NCBI GenBank assembly: GCA_030407085.1
Contig: CM059582.1
Coordinates: forward strand, 68,777,501-68,841,500
Origin: Trichopria drosophilae
Taxonomy: Eukaryota; Arthropoda; Insecta; Hymenoptera; Diapriidae
DNA: 64,000 nucleotides
Direction of reading: 5' to 3'
Shown here: piece by piece, positions 1 through 10,133 of the stretch
Numbering within the stretch: the first letter of the stretch is position 1
How the letters are laid out: every line of letters starts with the position of its first letter
Position numbers and translations under genes: made by a program
Notes under the pieces: model-generated
Told to the model about the DNA's origin: nothing
Databases searched by the model: none
Seen by the model: the letters and a program-made list of their open reading frames with translations, nothing else

Positions 1-923
1 TTGGTACTCGGGGGTTTTCGGGGTCGCTGATTACGAATCTGAAGTAAGATTTTGAAAATTCAGAATGGCAGATCCAAGATGGCCGACCAAAATGCGAAAA
101 ATTACTCAAACTTGATGAAACTGGGTTCTCGGGGTTTTTCGGGGTCGCCGATTACCAATCTGAAGTCAGATTTTGAAAATTCAAAATGGCGGATCCAATA
201 TGGCCGACGGAAATGCGCAAAATTACCCAAACTTGATGAAACTGGGTTCTCGAGGTTTTTCGGGGTCGCTGATTACGAATCCGAAGTCAGATTTTGAAAA
301 TTAAAAATGACGGATCCAAAATGGCCGACGGAAATGTGAAAAATCACCCAAACTTGATGAAACTGGGTTCTCGGGGGTTTTAGTTATCGCTGATTACGAA
401 TGTGAGAACATATTTTAAAAATTCGAAACTGCGAATCCAATATGGCCGACGGAAATGTGAAAATTTACTTGATCGATATAAAACTGGGTACTCTTTGTAT
501 CCTCAATTTTAAATATATGTCTGAGATCAGATTCGTAATCAGCGACCTCGACATCCCCCGATTTCCCAGTTTAATCAAGATCGGATAATTTTTTACTTTT
601 TGGTCGGCCATCTTCGATCCGCCATTTTGAATTTTCAAAATCCATGGTCAGATTCGTAATCAGCGACTTCGAAAACCCCCGGGTGCCCAGTTTTGTAATA
701 TTATCTCTAAAAGGTGGTCAATAATGCATTTTTTATCTAAAAGTGACAATTTTTAGATTTTTTTTTGTTAATTATTAAAAAAAATGAACAGTAATTTTAC
801 AGACATCCCATGAATATGTAATAACAAAAAAAAAGCGGATAAATGGAATAAAAAGTAATTTAAATTCATTAAAAATTGTTTGGAAAAAGATGGTCCCAAT
901 TGGGACCACTATGCTGCAACGGG
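1..923. mobile_element. Right part of a TTAA-flanked (piggyBac-type) element, left end outside window
   Basis: The right end is CGGG followed by TTAA at 924-927; read inward it is CCCGTTGCAGCATAGTGG. An 18-bp perfect palindrome, TGGTCCCAATTGGGACCA, sits at 891-908, 15 bp inside the end. Positions 1-520 hold about four direct copies of a ~119-bp module (GGTCGCTGATTACGAATCTG ... ATGGCGGATCCAAGATGG), and 520-700 hold about one and a half copies in the opposite direction. No coding sequence is visible, so this is probably non-autonomous. Assignment to piggyBac rests on TTAA plus CCC at the end and on similarity of design to the elements at 13.5, 26 and 53.7 kb. Confidence 0.6.
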
Positions 924-1029
924 TTAAGAATTAAACTACAGAATTCATTGAAGACAAATTGTTTAAATATAAATAATTGTTTATTGTTCTAAAAAACAAG
1001 ACAGTGAATACATTTAACAGTAGAAGTTA

Positions 1030-1505
1030 AACTGTGTACCCGGAGGTTTTCGATATCGCTAATTACGAATCTGACTTCACTTTGTACAAATTCAAAATGG
1101 CAGATTAAATATAGCTGACCGAAATGCAGAAAGTTCCTTGAACGAAATGAAATTGAGTACTCCTATGTTTTCAAGATCACTGATTACGATTCCGACCTCA
1201 GTTTTTAGTAACTCAAAATGGCTGATTCAATATAGCCAACCAAAACGCCGAAAGTTCCTTGGTCGTCATGAAATTAAGTAATCGGAGGTTTTCAATGTCG
1301 TTAATTACGAATCTGACCTCAGTTTTTTTTTAAAATCATGTTGGCAAATCTGAGATGACCGACAAAAGTCTAAAAAGGTCGTTTATCGAAAGAAACTGTT
1401 GTCTCGGGGATTTTCGAGGTCGCTGATTACGAATATGATCTTAGATTTTCAAAATAGAAAATATGGAATTAAAGATGGCGGACCAAATTTATAAATAATT
1501 TCTTG
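1030..1505 (+). repeat. Degenerate tandem array of the ~119-bp module
   Basis: About four diverged copies of the module seen at 1-700 are recognisable by the core TCGCTAATTACGAATCTGA and by an ATGGC-type half about 40 bp later (for example at 1098 and 1218). The copies are much more diverged than those in the TTAA elements, and I see no intact element end next to them. Confidence 0.6.
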
Positions 1506-1544
1506 ATCGAAATTATTCATCAAAATAGTATTTGGGTAATTCAA

Positions 1545-1878
1545 TCTTGAAAGAAATATTAGTTAAACCTACAATGATTTTATTTTATAACTGAAACAGG
1601 AGGCAGACTGGGTCAAAAGTTGATAATTCAACCTTTAAGCAGTTGACCTGTCATAACCCGCACCTAGAGAAAAGCAGGTTTGAAGAAGAATATACTTTAA
1701 ACGTATTAAACTTACCAGCATGTAACCTAACCATATTAAACCTGGAGAAAGGGAGTGTGGAAAAAAATATTAGTGAAACCTACAAGCATTTCACCTAACA
1801 TAAGTAAACCTGGAGGAAGACAGGGTCCAAAGAATTTGATAAATAAACCTACAAGCAGTTGACCTGACATAAGGGATC
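1545..1878 (+). repeat. Interspersed tandem repeat, AACCTACAAGCAGTTGACCTG family
   Basis: About three diverged units of roughly 100-110 bp carry AACCTACAAGCA(G/T)TT(G/C)ACCT(G/A)ACATAA and a following AAACCTGGAGGAAG segment. The same family recurs at 12650-12853, where it also borders the ~119-bp module, so the two repeats travel as neighbours at two places in the window. Confidence 0.6.
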
Positions 1879-2094
1879 GTCCATAAACTACGTAGCCATT
1901 CCGCGGGGGGGGGGGGGGGAGATAACGCTGAAACTAGCAATGGATTCGCAGCAGTGGATTCGGAAAGCCGGGGTTCTTAAAAAAAACAAAAAACTGTCGC
2001 GCAAATGGTTTAAAATGACATGTTTTAATGTTCTTAAGTTAAGTTGATCCTTTATGGACCGTTAAAATATTTCATAGTAAGCAATTAGTCAATA
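1879..2094. other. Spacer with a 14-base G run
   Basis: No gene is seen. The only marked feature is a run of G at about 1905-1919. The rest is unique-looking AT-rich sequence. Confidence 0.5.
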
Positions 2095-2565
2095 TTTTGC
2101 ATAAAAACATTACGGAAAGCAGCCACGAAATTCGGTCTATATCTCGAGAACGAGAGTAGGTTCGACGCTGGAAATTGGAAGAAAGCATCTTGATAGTATT
2201 TAAAAACAATTCCATGTTGCAGAAAAAATTACAAAAAATGCGTGTGATTGTTGTAACAATGATAAATAACAATATGCGGCCTTACTGATCCGTAAGCACA
2301 TTTTAGGATCTATCCAGAAAACTAGAATATGCTCGGGGCTGAAAATTTTATGAGAGCAACTTAATAGTATTCAAAAACAATTCTACGTTGCAGAAAAAAT
2401 TACAAAAATTGCGCATGAAGGTTGTAACAATGATAAACAACGATAAGCGCCCTTACTGATCCGTAAGCACATTTTAGGCTCTATCTCGAAAACTAGGTTA
2501 TGCTCGGGGCGGAAAATGTTATGAGAGCACCTTCATAGTATTTAAACACAATATTTGTGATAAAC
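2095..2565 (+). repeat. Tandem repeat, ~186-bp unit, about 2.5 copies
   Basis: The segment GCAGAAAAAATTACAAAAA followed by TTGTAACAATGATAAA and then CTTACTGATCCGTAAGCACA recurs at a spacing of about 180-190 bp, with moderate divergence. It lies just outside the 3' tail of the non-LTR element at 2655. Nothing in it looks coding. Confidence 0.65.
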
Positions 2566-2866
2566 TTCTCTAATATTCTTAATAATGTCAGCAATACTAA
2601 AAACTGAGAATCTGAATTCATACTTACTTATTTAAACAATGAACATTGTTCATTACATTATTATTATTATTATTATTTATTTATTTTGGCATAGGATATC
2701 CCCTTGAGCCAACCAAACATAAGATCATACATAGTTCTTACATAATAAATGTAAAAATATATGTGCAATATGTGCAGCAAGAATTAATTATCCTAGTATC
2801 TTATATATAATACTCATCAACCGCACAAAAAAAAACATAAGCGCATAAATTAAATTCTAATAAATT

Positions 2867-5350
2867 TTATTTTATTTTCTTTTGAAGCTTTTGGCGCTCG
2901 AATAATAAGTTATAAAATTTAGACTTAAACCTAGGAAGCGAAGAACACATTTGTAGGTCACTCGGCAACGCATTCCACAGATTTGTTGAAATAATTAGGA
3001 ATGATTTGTCATACGATGCATGCGTGTGCTGGGGTAACCTTAATACTTTGGTACCAACTCGTAAACGTCTATCAGTTATGCTCTCACGCCCGATATAGCT
3101 ATCGTAAAGATACTTTGGTGATTTATTTGATATAATACTAAATGTTAATACTCCAATAAAATACCATCTACGATTTTCAGCTGTGAGCCAATTTAATTTA
3201 GTATAGTACCTAGAAATGTGTTCACCCTTGCGTAAATTAAAAATAAAACGTACACCTGCATTTAAGAGTCTATCTAGTTTGATTTTTAACATCGCGTTAA
3301 CATCATTATAAACTACACAACAATAATCCAAGTGAGGCACTAATAATGAAATGACAAGCTGTTTACGCAGATTGAAAGGTAACGAACTACCATTTACTCT
3401 TAGTTGACGTAAAGTTGAATATATATTCGACGATATTTTGGTAACATGGGTATTCCAAGATAATATATTATCAAAGTATAGACCCAAATTGCGCACATTT
3501 TTCGACCACGGCACAGGCGAACCCCTAAGCTTTATTGGTTGCAGATTATCAAGATCTATTGAATTGATATAATAGGGGCTACCAAGTATCATTGCTTGCG
3601 TTTTGTTTACATTAATTACTATTTTGTTATTTACAGCCCATTGGCTGAACCGTTCAGCGTCATCATTGATGCGATCAATCGCGTTATCTATTTCATGCGG
3701 AAAGCATCTCAGAAAAATTTGAGTGTCGTCCGCATAAATCATGTATTGCGAGTCTTTAAATACACCAGGAAGGTCATTAATGAACATCGAAAAGAGGAGA
3801 GGACCGAGAACTGATCCTTGCGGCACTCCCGTATTAACAGTCATCCAAGATGATAGCGAGTGATTGGTGTTATCAACAACCGCTTGAGATCGATTGGTTA
3901 GGTAAGATTCAAACCAGGCAATTGCTGCATTTGAAAAATCGGCCTCTTTTAGTTTTAACAATAGTAGAGAATGATCAACCACATCAAATGCCTTGCTAAA
4001 GTCAAATAAAATGGTAATAACTATCATGCTTTTGTCAACAGCCTGCCTAACAAATTCTGAGACACTCAGTAGTGCTGTTTGAGTACTGAAGCCTTTTCTA
4101 AAACCTGACTGATAAGGATCAAACCACTTTTTCTCATTTAAGAACTCCACCACTTGATCAAAAACGAGTCTTTCCAGAATTTTTGCAGGTGTGCAAACAA
4201 TTGTAACAAGCCGATAATCACTAGGGCCACTTGGATTCCTTACCTTGTTTATGGGCACCATAAGAGTTTTCTTCCAGGCACTTGGAAACGTTGATGTATT
4301 AAGAGAAGTATTAAACAAATGCAATAAGTATGGAGCAATTACCGGGAAAGAAGAGACAAAAAATCGCAATTGAGTATTATCGGCTCCTACAGCTTCCGAT
4401 TTCGCTTTAATCAGACAACTCACTAAATTATCAATTGAGATATTTTTAAAAAAGAATCGGTTATCCTTAAAATCCATATGACGAATAGGCAGCGGATTAG
4501 CTGATACACCGTAACCGTGAGTACTTGCCAACGAGGTGAAAAATACATTCAATTCGTTTGGAGTGCAATTGAGAGGGGGAGATTTTGATTTTGAATTGAT
4601 GATGCCCATACGACGTAACTCGGTCCACGTTTCCTTTGGCGTGAGAATACTAGCTAGACGAGAACAGTAGTAATTTTCTCGAGCAGTTCTCCATGCAACC
4701 TTATTAGCTTTATTAAGGATTAATAGTTGAGCCTTAAGATGTTGATCGTTTGATCGTCGATAAGCTTTAAGAACAGTGTCACGTTTACGCTTAAGATCTC
4801 GCAACTCACTTGAAATCCACGGAGCAGGCCGATGTTTTGGTGAAAAAGTATGAATAGGAGCATATTTATCAAAGCAGTAAAGTAATCTGTTACTTAATGT
4901 ATCACAAAGTCTATCAACATTAGTATTATTGTCAAACAATCCATTAAACATATTCCAGTCGAATAATTCAAGTTCATTCAATAACAGATGGATATTAAAA
5001 TTACGATAGTCTCGACAAGTAATGATAGTATCGGTAGCTTTTGAGACTTTAAGTCGGAATTCAATTGCAATAAGATCATGACCGTAAATAAAAGGGAGAT
5101 TCTCCTGGTGATATGATACAAGATTCTCAATAGAATCAACTATACAGTGGTCGATCCATGTGTCAGCAGTCGATGAGTGAAACGTCGCATTAAAAGGAAC
5201 AATTTGCAGAGCGTTTTCAGATATAAATTGATTGAGATAAACAGAATCCGAGTTATTTCTTTTTATATGAATATTCAAGTCACCAATAATAATAATTTTG
5301 GAGTAATTAGAACTAAAACTATAATATATGTCTTCAAATTGATCCTTCAT
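2867..5350 (-). CDS. ORF2: truncated endonuclease plus complete reverse transcriptase
   Basis: The 827-residue frame makes the enzyme that copies element RNA into DNA at a nicked target. The first ~90 residues are the C-terminal half of an AP-endonuclease-like domain (IIIGDLNIHIKRN near residue 22, TWIDHCIVDS near 64); open frame continues upstream of the ATG into VAVYRPP. The RT domain follows, with SDYRLVTIVC, QSGFRKGFSTQTALL, FDFSKAFDVVDH, GVPQGSVLGPLLFS and the catalytic YADDTQ box. A CR1/jockey-type thumb region ends the protein; no RNase H is seen. The missing N-terminal endonuclease motifs mean this copy should not mobilise itself. RT motifs are intact and the frame has no stop, so decay is recent. 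Confidence 0.88.
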   Translation of the reverse strand: MKDQFEDIYYSFSSNYSKIIIIGDLNIHIKRNNSDSVYLNQFISENALQIVPFNATFHSSTADTWIDHCIVDSIENLVSYHQENLPFIYGHDLIAIEFRLKVSKATDTIITCRDYRNFNIHLLLNELELFDWNMFNGLFDNNTNVDRLCDTLSNRLLYCFDKYAPIHTFSPKHRPAPWISSELRDLKRKRDTVLKAYRRSNDQHLKAQLLILNKANKVAWRTARENYYCSRLASILTPKETWTELRRMGIINSKSKSPPLNCTPNELNVFFTSLASTHGYGVSANPLPIRHMDFKDNRFFFKNISIDNLVSCLIKAKSEAVGADNTQLRFFVSSFPVIAPYLLHLFNTSLNTSTFPSAWKKTLMVPINKVRNPSGPSDYRLVTIVCTPAKILERLVFDQVVEFLNEKKWFDPYQSGFRKGFSTQTALLSVSEFVRQAVDKSMIVITILFDFSKAFDVVDHSLLLLKLKEADFSNAAIAWFESYLTNRSQAVVDNTNHSLSSWMTVNTGVPQGSVLGPLLFSMFINDLPGVFKDSQYMIYADDTQIFLRCFPHEIDNAIDRINDDAERFSQWAVNNKIVINVNKTQAMILGSPYYINSIDLDNLQPIKLRGSPVPWSKNVRNLGLYFDNILSWNTHVTKISSNIYSTLRQLRVNGSSLPFNLRKQLVISLLVPHLDYCCVVYNDVNAMLKIKLDRLLNAGVRFIFNLRKGEHISRYYTKLNWLTAENRRWYFIGVLTFSIISNKSPKYLYDSYIGRESITDRRLRVGTKVLRLPQHTHASYDKSFLIISTNLWNALPSDLQMCSSLPRFKSKFYNLLFERQKLQKKIK

Positions 5351-5493
5351 CGATTTATTTGGTGGTCTATATACTGCAACCAGAAGAGCTGGTCAACATT
5401 ATACCTTGGAACACTATTTGAAATTGAATTTACAGATGAAAAAGAAAAGCTAGTCGCTGATGGTTCAGAAGGTTGAGCAGCTGCAATCTGGCG

Positions 5494-6435
5494 TCAGTTT
5501 TGAAGGTGAGAAAGATCTTCCTCAGACAAAATCTCTCGAACTGGTGCGCCTCTTAAAGGGCGAAAATTTATAATACCTCGATTGACATACAAATATTTAT
5601 TAGGCATGCCTTTAATTAGAAGTCGAGCTTTCTTCAATAAGTCCAGCGTCTCTTTAGGAAGATGTTCGTTGATATAAAAACGGCTGGATGGTAGCTGGTT
5701 ATTGATAGAAGAAGCCACAATAGATTTACGCTGTCGCCTCGCTTTAATTATATCGTTTCGAAGGCCAGGATTTGAAACTCGAATTATAATGGTTCTTGGC
5801 TTTTGTACAGTTGAGGTAGAAGAGGTTTGAGGAGACTCATTACCAACAATATTAGATCGTGATTGAAGTCGCGATGCTGATAGTATGTCCCTTGCCTCAG
5901 CTGTCACATTGAGACATTCAGCAATCTTGAGCATAATCGCGGAAAGATCCTCTCGCTCTTGTTCAGGAAAAGCAGAAACAACAATATCACAGTTGCGCGT
6001 CTCATATCCAAGTCGAGCACGATCGCCCAGTGCACAAGACATTTGAGATTGCAAAGAATTTACTCTCGTCTCAATTTCACACACTCTTTTTTCGAGATTC
6101 AGCACTCTGTCCATTTTCTCATTAAGCGTAGAAAATTGTTTATTTTGCTGTTCAACGAACGATTTAAAATAAGCAGGAACAGTTTCAGCTGAATTCGATT
6201 CAATGGATGAATTACTTGTAGAGCGCAATAAACGAGGCGGTGCGAGTAAGGAATCACCTACTCGCTTTTTACCCTTTTTTGCAGTTATCGTCATACAGCA
6301 TATGAAAGTACCATTTTCTGTCGTTCCACTACCAGCTGGTACACATTTTTTATGAAATGTGGACTTGCATATCACACACTCTTCAAGATTGTTTGGACTA
6401 ATATCCAAATGGCATTCCCTGCATTTTGAATTCAT
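5494..6435 (-). CDS. ORF1: PHD-like zinc finger plus FP25-like nucleic-acid-binding protein
   Basis: I chose the ATG at 6435 (MNSKCRECHLD) because it directly precedes the zinc finger and matches the start in copy 2; the upstream extension of the frame lies in the leader. The 313-residue product has a Cys/His finger (CRECHLDI, CVICKSTFHKKCV), a charged helical stretch likely to be a coiled coil (EQQNKQFSTLNEKMDRVLNL), then a domain resembling the C-terminal domain of baculovirus FP proteins and insect retrotransposon ORF1s (TIIIRVSNPGLRNDI, FYINEHLPKETLDLLKKAR, YLYVNRG). ORF1 proteins of this kind bind element RNA. The frame ends at a TGA in the context AAC TGA CGC; copy 2 has TTA at the aligned codon and reads on into the endonuclease. 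Confidence 0.8.
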   Translation of the reverse strand: MNSKCRECHLDISPNNLEECVICKSTFHKKCVPAGSGTTENGTFICCMTITAKKGKKRVGDSLLAPPRLLRSTSNSSIESNSAETVPAYFKSFVEQQNKQFSTLNEKMDRVLNLEKRVCEIETRVNSLQSQMSCALGDRARLGYETRNCDIVVSAFPEQEREDLSAIMLKIAECLNVTAEARDILSASRLQSRSNIVGNESPQTSSTSTVQKPRTIIIRVSNPGLRNDIIKARRQRKSIVASSINNQLPSSRFYINEHLPKETLDLLKKARLLIKGMPNKYLYVNRGIINFRPLRGAPVREILSEEDLSHLQN

Positions 6436-6740
6436 TTTCAGAAAGAGAAGGATTAAATTAATACAAGAATGAAATTGCAAAGACAGCAAAAATCCAGAGC
6501 AGAAGTGTTGAGAGACGTGACCACAAAGAGGGGCGTCCAACTCCCGGTGAACCGTACGCGTCGATTCCACGCGCAGCCAGCAAGAAATTAAGAACGTAGA
6601 ATGGTGATAATAACGTAGATACAACACTGAAGCACTCTCACTAATACACACTAATAGGGTGCTCCTATACACTTCTTCGGTACATGCGCAAAGCGATCGA
6701 CCGAAAATTTGCACAACGTGGTCCGGAAATTGTCATAAAT

Positions 6741-7513
6741 TAATTACTAACAATAATATCGTTAACAGTCAATTATCTTATTCAAGGCACAAATTAATCA
6801 CTTAGTTCAAAACTGTTTCACCTAGAGTACACTTCTGACAGTTTTATTTATAAAAAAATTCAAGACTTCTTATATAAATATAATAAATTATCAGAGCCGA
6901 TAAATTAACGTCCGTTACGAATGACAGGCAAGACATAACATTACATTACATGTCATTACATGACGGATGAATCGAATAATCTTGCATGCTTTCTTATTCT
7001 TTGTATTTCGTATTTGTGAAGTTTGCAATGATTGTTGCATATTGTGTGCGGCTGATGATAAATGGAGTTGCAAAAGAGGTACAAACAAAAATTGCAACAA
7101 TACAATGCAACTTTTTTGAAACAATTACAATTTTTTATTAGTCTGATGTCACATTCAACATAATCGTTCGACAAGTAATATGCAATAGTATCGCAGAAGG
7201 AATACAAATTCTTGTAAAAATGAACTGTTATTTTTGTAATTAAATTAAGATGCAATTTCTCGTAAAATTAAGATAAAATGAAGATCTCGTAAAATCAATA
7301 TAAAATTGAGATAATCTTTAAACTTTTAAACGTATTAATTACGTTACAAACAAACTGTGAATTAAAATTAAGATTAGATTAAATGTAAGATAATTAGATT
7401 TAAATTATGATAAACTTATAAATTTTATACATATTAATTACTTTACAAAGAAACGATGAGATGACTACATCTTTTGAAATATAGCAATAATTGTGTTCAT
7501 AAATTGACATTTT
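6741..7513. other. AT-rich spacer downstream of the Transib remnant
   Basis: No gene is seen. Short direct repeats such as CTCGTAAAATTAAGATAAAA and a repeated TTTTA(A/T)AC(G/A)TATTAATTAC segment occur at about 7250-7450. Part of this may be 3' non-coding DNA of the Transib element, but I could not find a CAC-type terminal inverted repeat. Confidence 0.4.
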
Positions 7514-9400
7514 TTATCTTACATTTTCGTCAAAATTTTGCATCATTGATTGCAATTCCGCATCTAATTCCATATTGTCTTCCTGCAGCCACTCTTCTCG
7601 TAACGAGGCTATGTATAAATCTGAAGAAGTTAATAATTTGTGGATTAAATCCTCGTTCGTTGCCAATCTTAAATTTGTCCTTGTGTTATCTCTTCTAAAT
7701 CTCTTGAATTCTTTATTTCTGGCTTCTGACGCTTCTTCCGAAAATTGACCAATAGGTAATATAAAATGTTCAATTACTCTTCCTCCATGTAATAATACTT
7801 TATGAATTGTTGGTGGCGTGAAATACCACGGATATAATTTTATATACAATTCCGCCGTATTTCGAGTATATTCATCAAAAAATTTTTTAGAAATTTTGTA
7901 GTTGCAAGTTATCATTTGCAAAATGTGCCTAAACTTTATTATTAGTTCTAAATTAACACATGTAATTTCAGCAATTATTTCAGGATTCGAAAAGAATTTT
8001 CTTGACGTATTTCCACTATTAGAATTCCCAGTTCCATGTCATTAAGTCTTTTTCAGTAGAAGACCTAGCGCAACGTTTTTTAACGTCAAGTCTGGATCCA
8101 ATATGCACAATGCAATCTGCAAAGCGAATTCTTGTATGTAAAGGGGATAGTCCAAATTCAATATTGGTTGCAAACTCTTCATTTTCCAGTATATGTTTCA
8201 AATTATTCATTTCGCTTGGCTTTGCGCCACACATGAAACAGCTAGCCGATGATGGTGTTTCTGTCAAAGCTTGACAAACCTTGCCATCGATCATTGTCAA
8301 CTTCATGTCCGTCGTAATGGCATATTTACTAGAAGGAAATTCAATAACGGTTGGTTGTATATCAATTATTTGGTATTTCAGTTTGTCTACTTCGTTTTTG
8401 GTGAGCTCTGTCGTTTCTTTAGCGAAAATAACTGCAATCGGAATGCATCGCTTTGTTGAGCTTGGTCTTGAATTTTTCCAGACTACTGAATGCATTTCAT
8501 TGTCGGACAATTGTAAAGGTACCATAGACATGGTAAATACAGGTGGTATCTAGCTTGATCAGACGCACCATCACAGCCATATTTTATTAAAAAATTTAAA
8601 TACGATGTTTTTGTATGTGGTTTGACTGCTGGGGGTTTCAAACTCTGATCTAAAAAAGTCTCTTTACCGTATGATCGATGAGAGATTGTAGATTAATTCG
8701 TACTTCGGTTTCACTAATATCTATTTCAGATGGGTAGCACAGCTTCTTAACCTCCAAAATTACTTTATACGATAGATAAATATTACAATGTCGGTTTTCA
8801 CTTTTCTTTCTTATAATAGCATATTGATAAATGCTAAGTTTCGCATCCCCAATGTGAGCCAGTGCTTCGTCTGCAGTGTATGGTACAATATTTGTACAAT
8901 CGCCGTTATTGTCATTTATTTCATCACATGATAATAGTTGAATGATTTTATTGCAGTGTTTTATTCGGCCGGTTCGTCGAAGCATCCTTAAAAAAAGTTC
9001 CTCAATTTCTTTATTAAATTAAATTTTCCTCAAGTGACAATAATCGTCGCCTCTTGGATGATGATGATAAATTTTCGAAATCCTCGTCACTTCGTTTACG
9101 GCCCGGCAATTTCTTTAAATCCGAAAAATCGACAATAAATTCAGAATTAAGCCATTTCTCATATTTTATTTCGAATTTACTTCGTGTAGTAAATGGAAGC
9201 TTCCATTTCATTTTAAACTGAGGTACAAAATATCTAGTAAGATAAGTTCGCACAATATCTAAACGTTCGTCACTGATACTTAGGTTATATTGGATCTTTA
9301 GTTGATGTAATAAATTTTCATCATTACAGACATTAGCACCATCCTGGATTAAAAAATTAAATATTACCCGCTTTGAAAACGTTAAAGTGTCCATCATCAC
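7514..9400 (-). pseudogene. Decayed Transib (RAG1-like) transposase
   Basis: Four frames in order on the minus strand (9400-9014, 8985-8650, about 8640-8019, 8016-7514) form one broken protein. The diagnostic parts are in the last two. A first catalytic Asp lies in YGCDGASDQA (codon at 8570-8572); a second in MIDGKVCQAL (residue 82 of the 8531-8019 frame), followed 16 residues later by a C-x2-C pair (SCFMCGA); then GNTSRKFFSNPEII; an H-x4-H pair (IHKVLLHG); and the acidic SEEASEARNKEFKRFRR block that aligns with the RAG1 segment carrying its catalytic Glu. Order and spacing match the RAG1/Transib core, including its zinc ligands. At least three frame breaks make it inactive. The N-terminal segment ends in a basic KRRR stretch and is less conserved. 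Confidence 0.85.
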
Positions 9401-9944
9401 CGAGCTTATAAAACACAGCAGAAAGTCACAAAAGTAAAAATATTTGACATTAAAACTGCAATCCTAACCGAGTCACGGTTACTATTTTGTAACCATGACA
9501 ACAAAACTCAGAAAAAATAAAACTAATGAATAGACGAAATTCACGCAAAAATAAATCTGTTACGAATTTCCACAAAATTAAGATAACTTAAAAAACGTGC
9601 TATTTTTAAAGTAATATTATCGAAACATTAATTCGAAGCCCGTAGTATTTCATTATTTATTGGAAGATGGTACTGATCCTTGTAATGTGGGGAACTTATT
9701 AAAGAGGCCCCAGTTACATAATAATCTTTAATCGGCGGGTATCGCTTAGATCTAATACAAACTTATTTTCATAGATATTTTATACTTCGAATTCAACTAT
9801 TGGAGATATTTAATAAATTGTGTGAAAATGTAGAGTAAGAATGTTGAAATTAATTGTAGTAAATTTGAAATAAAATATGAGAAATAGTTAAACATCGGTT
9901 CAATTGATTACGAATTTGTTATGGAGAATGTCACTGGAGAAAAG
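9401..9944. other. Spacer with a 12-bp-arm hairpin
   Basis: No gene is seen. An inverted repeat GTCACGGTTAC / GTAACCATGAC (one mismatch) with a 6-base loop lies at about 9471-9500, upstream of the Transib start. It does not carry a convincing Transib end. Confidence 0.4.
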
Positions 9945-10133
9945 TTTAGGCAGCAACAAAATACATCCAGTTTCTCACTTTTCGGACTAATAAACAAATG
10001 TAATTGTTTAAGAAATTAAGAAACACTATTAATTCGTAGAGTTGACCACTTATGTAAAGCGGACGTTTTTCACTATTATTTTATTTTTACTGCCAACTGT
10101 ACAATCAGTTTCACTCTTCTCGATGCAATAAAC
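9945..10133 (+). repeat. Diverged satellite, left block (~140-bp unit)
   Basis: Units share TACATCCAGTTTCTCACTT, then TCGGA(A/C)TAATAAACAA, then TAATTGTTTAA and a variable GA(T)AC(T)ACTATTAGAAGTA tail. Two units are visible here; the array resumes at about 11886. The GC-rich block at 10134-11885 splits it. Confidence 0.65.

Larger units (their letters stand above)
2655..6740 (-). mobile_element. CR1-like non-LTR retrotransposon, copy 1, internally deleted
   Basis: The element is read on the minus strand. It has a ~300-bp 5' leader (6436-6740), ORF1 (5494-6435), ORF2 (2867-5350), a 3' UTR and a simple-repeat 3' tail that appears on the plus strand as TTATTATTATT plus TTTATTTATTTT at 2655-2690. 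The N-terminal half of the endonuclease is deleted compared with copy 2 at 22.8-28.5 kb. ORF1 and the ORF2 linker are in the same frame, separated by one TGA. The exact 5' boundary and target duplication could not be fixed by eye. Confidence 0.85.

Noticed and set aside
3596..3814. Plus-strand frame inside the retrotransposon RT
   Set aside because: It is an antisense shadow of ORF2, as are the other plus-strand frames over 5177-6192, 23585-23980 and 54456-56151.
6915..9660. Terminal inverted repeats for the Transib relic
   Set aside because: No pair of CAC-starting ends with a 5-bp duplication could be seen by eye; the GTCACGGTTAC hairpin near 9471 is local and one-sided.
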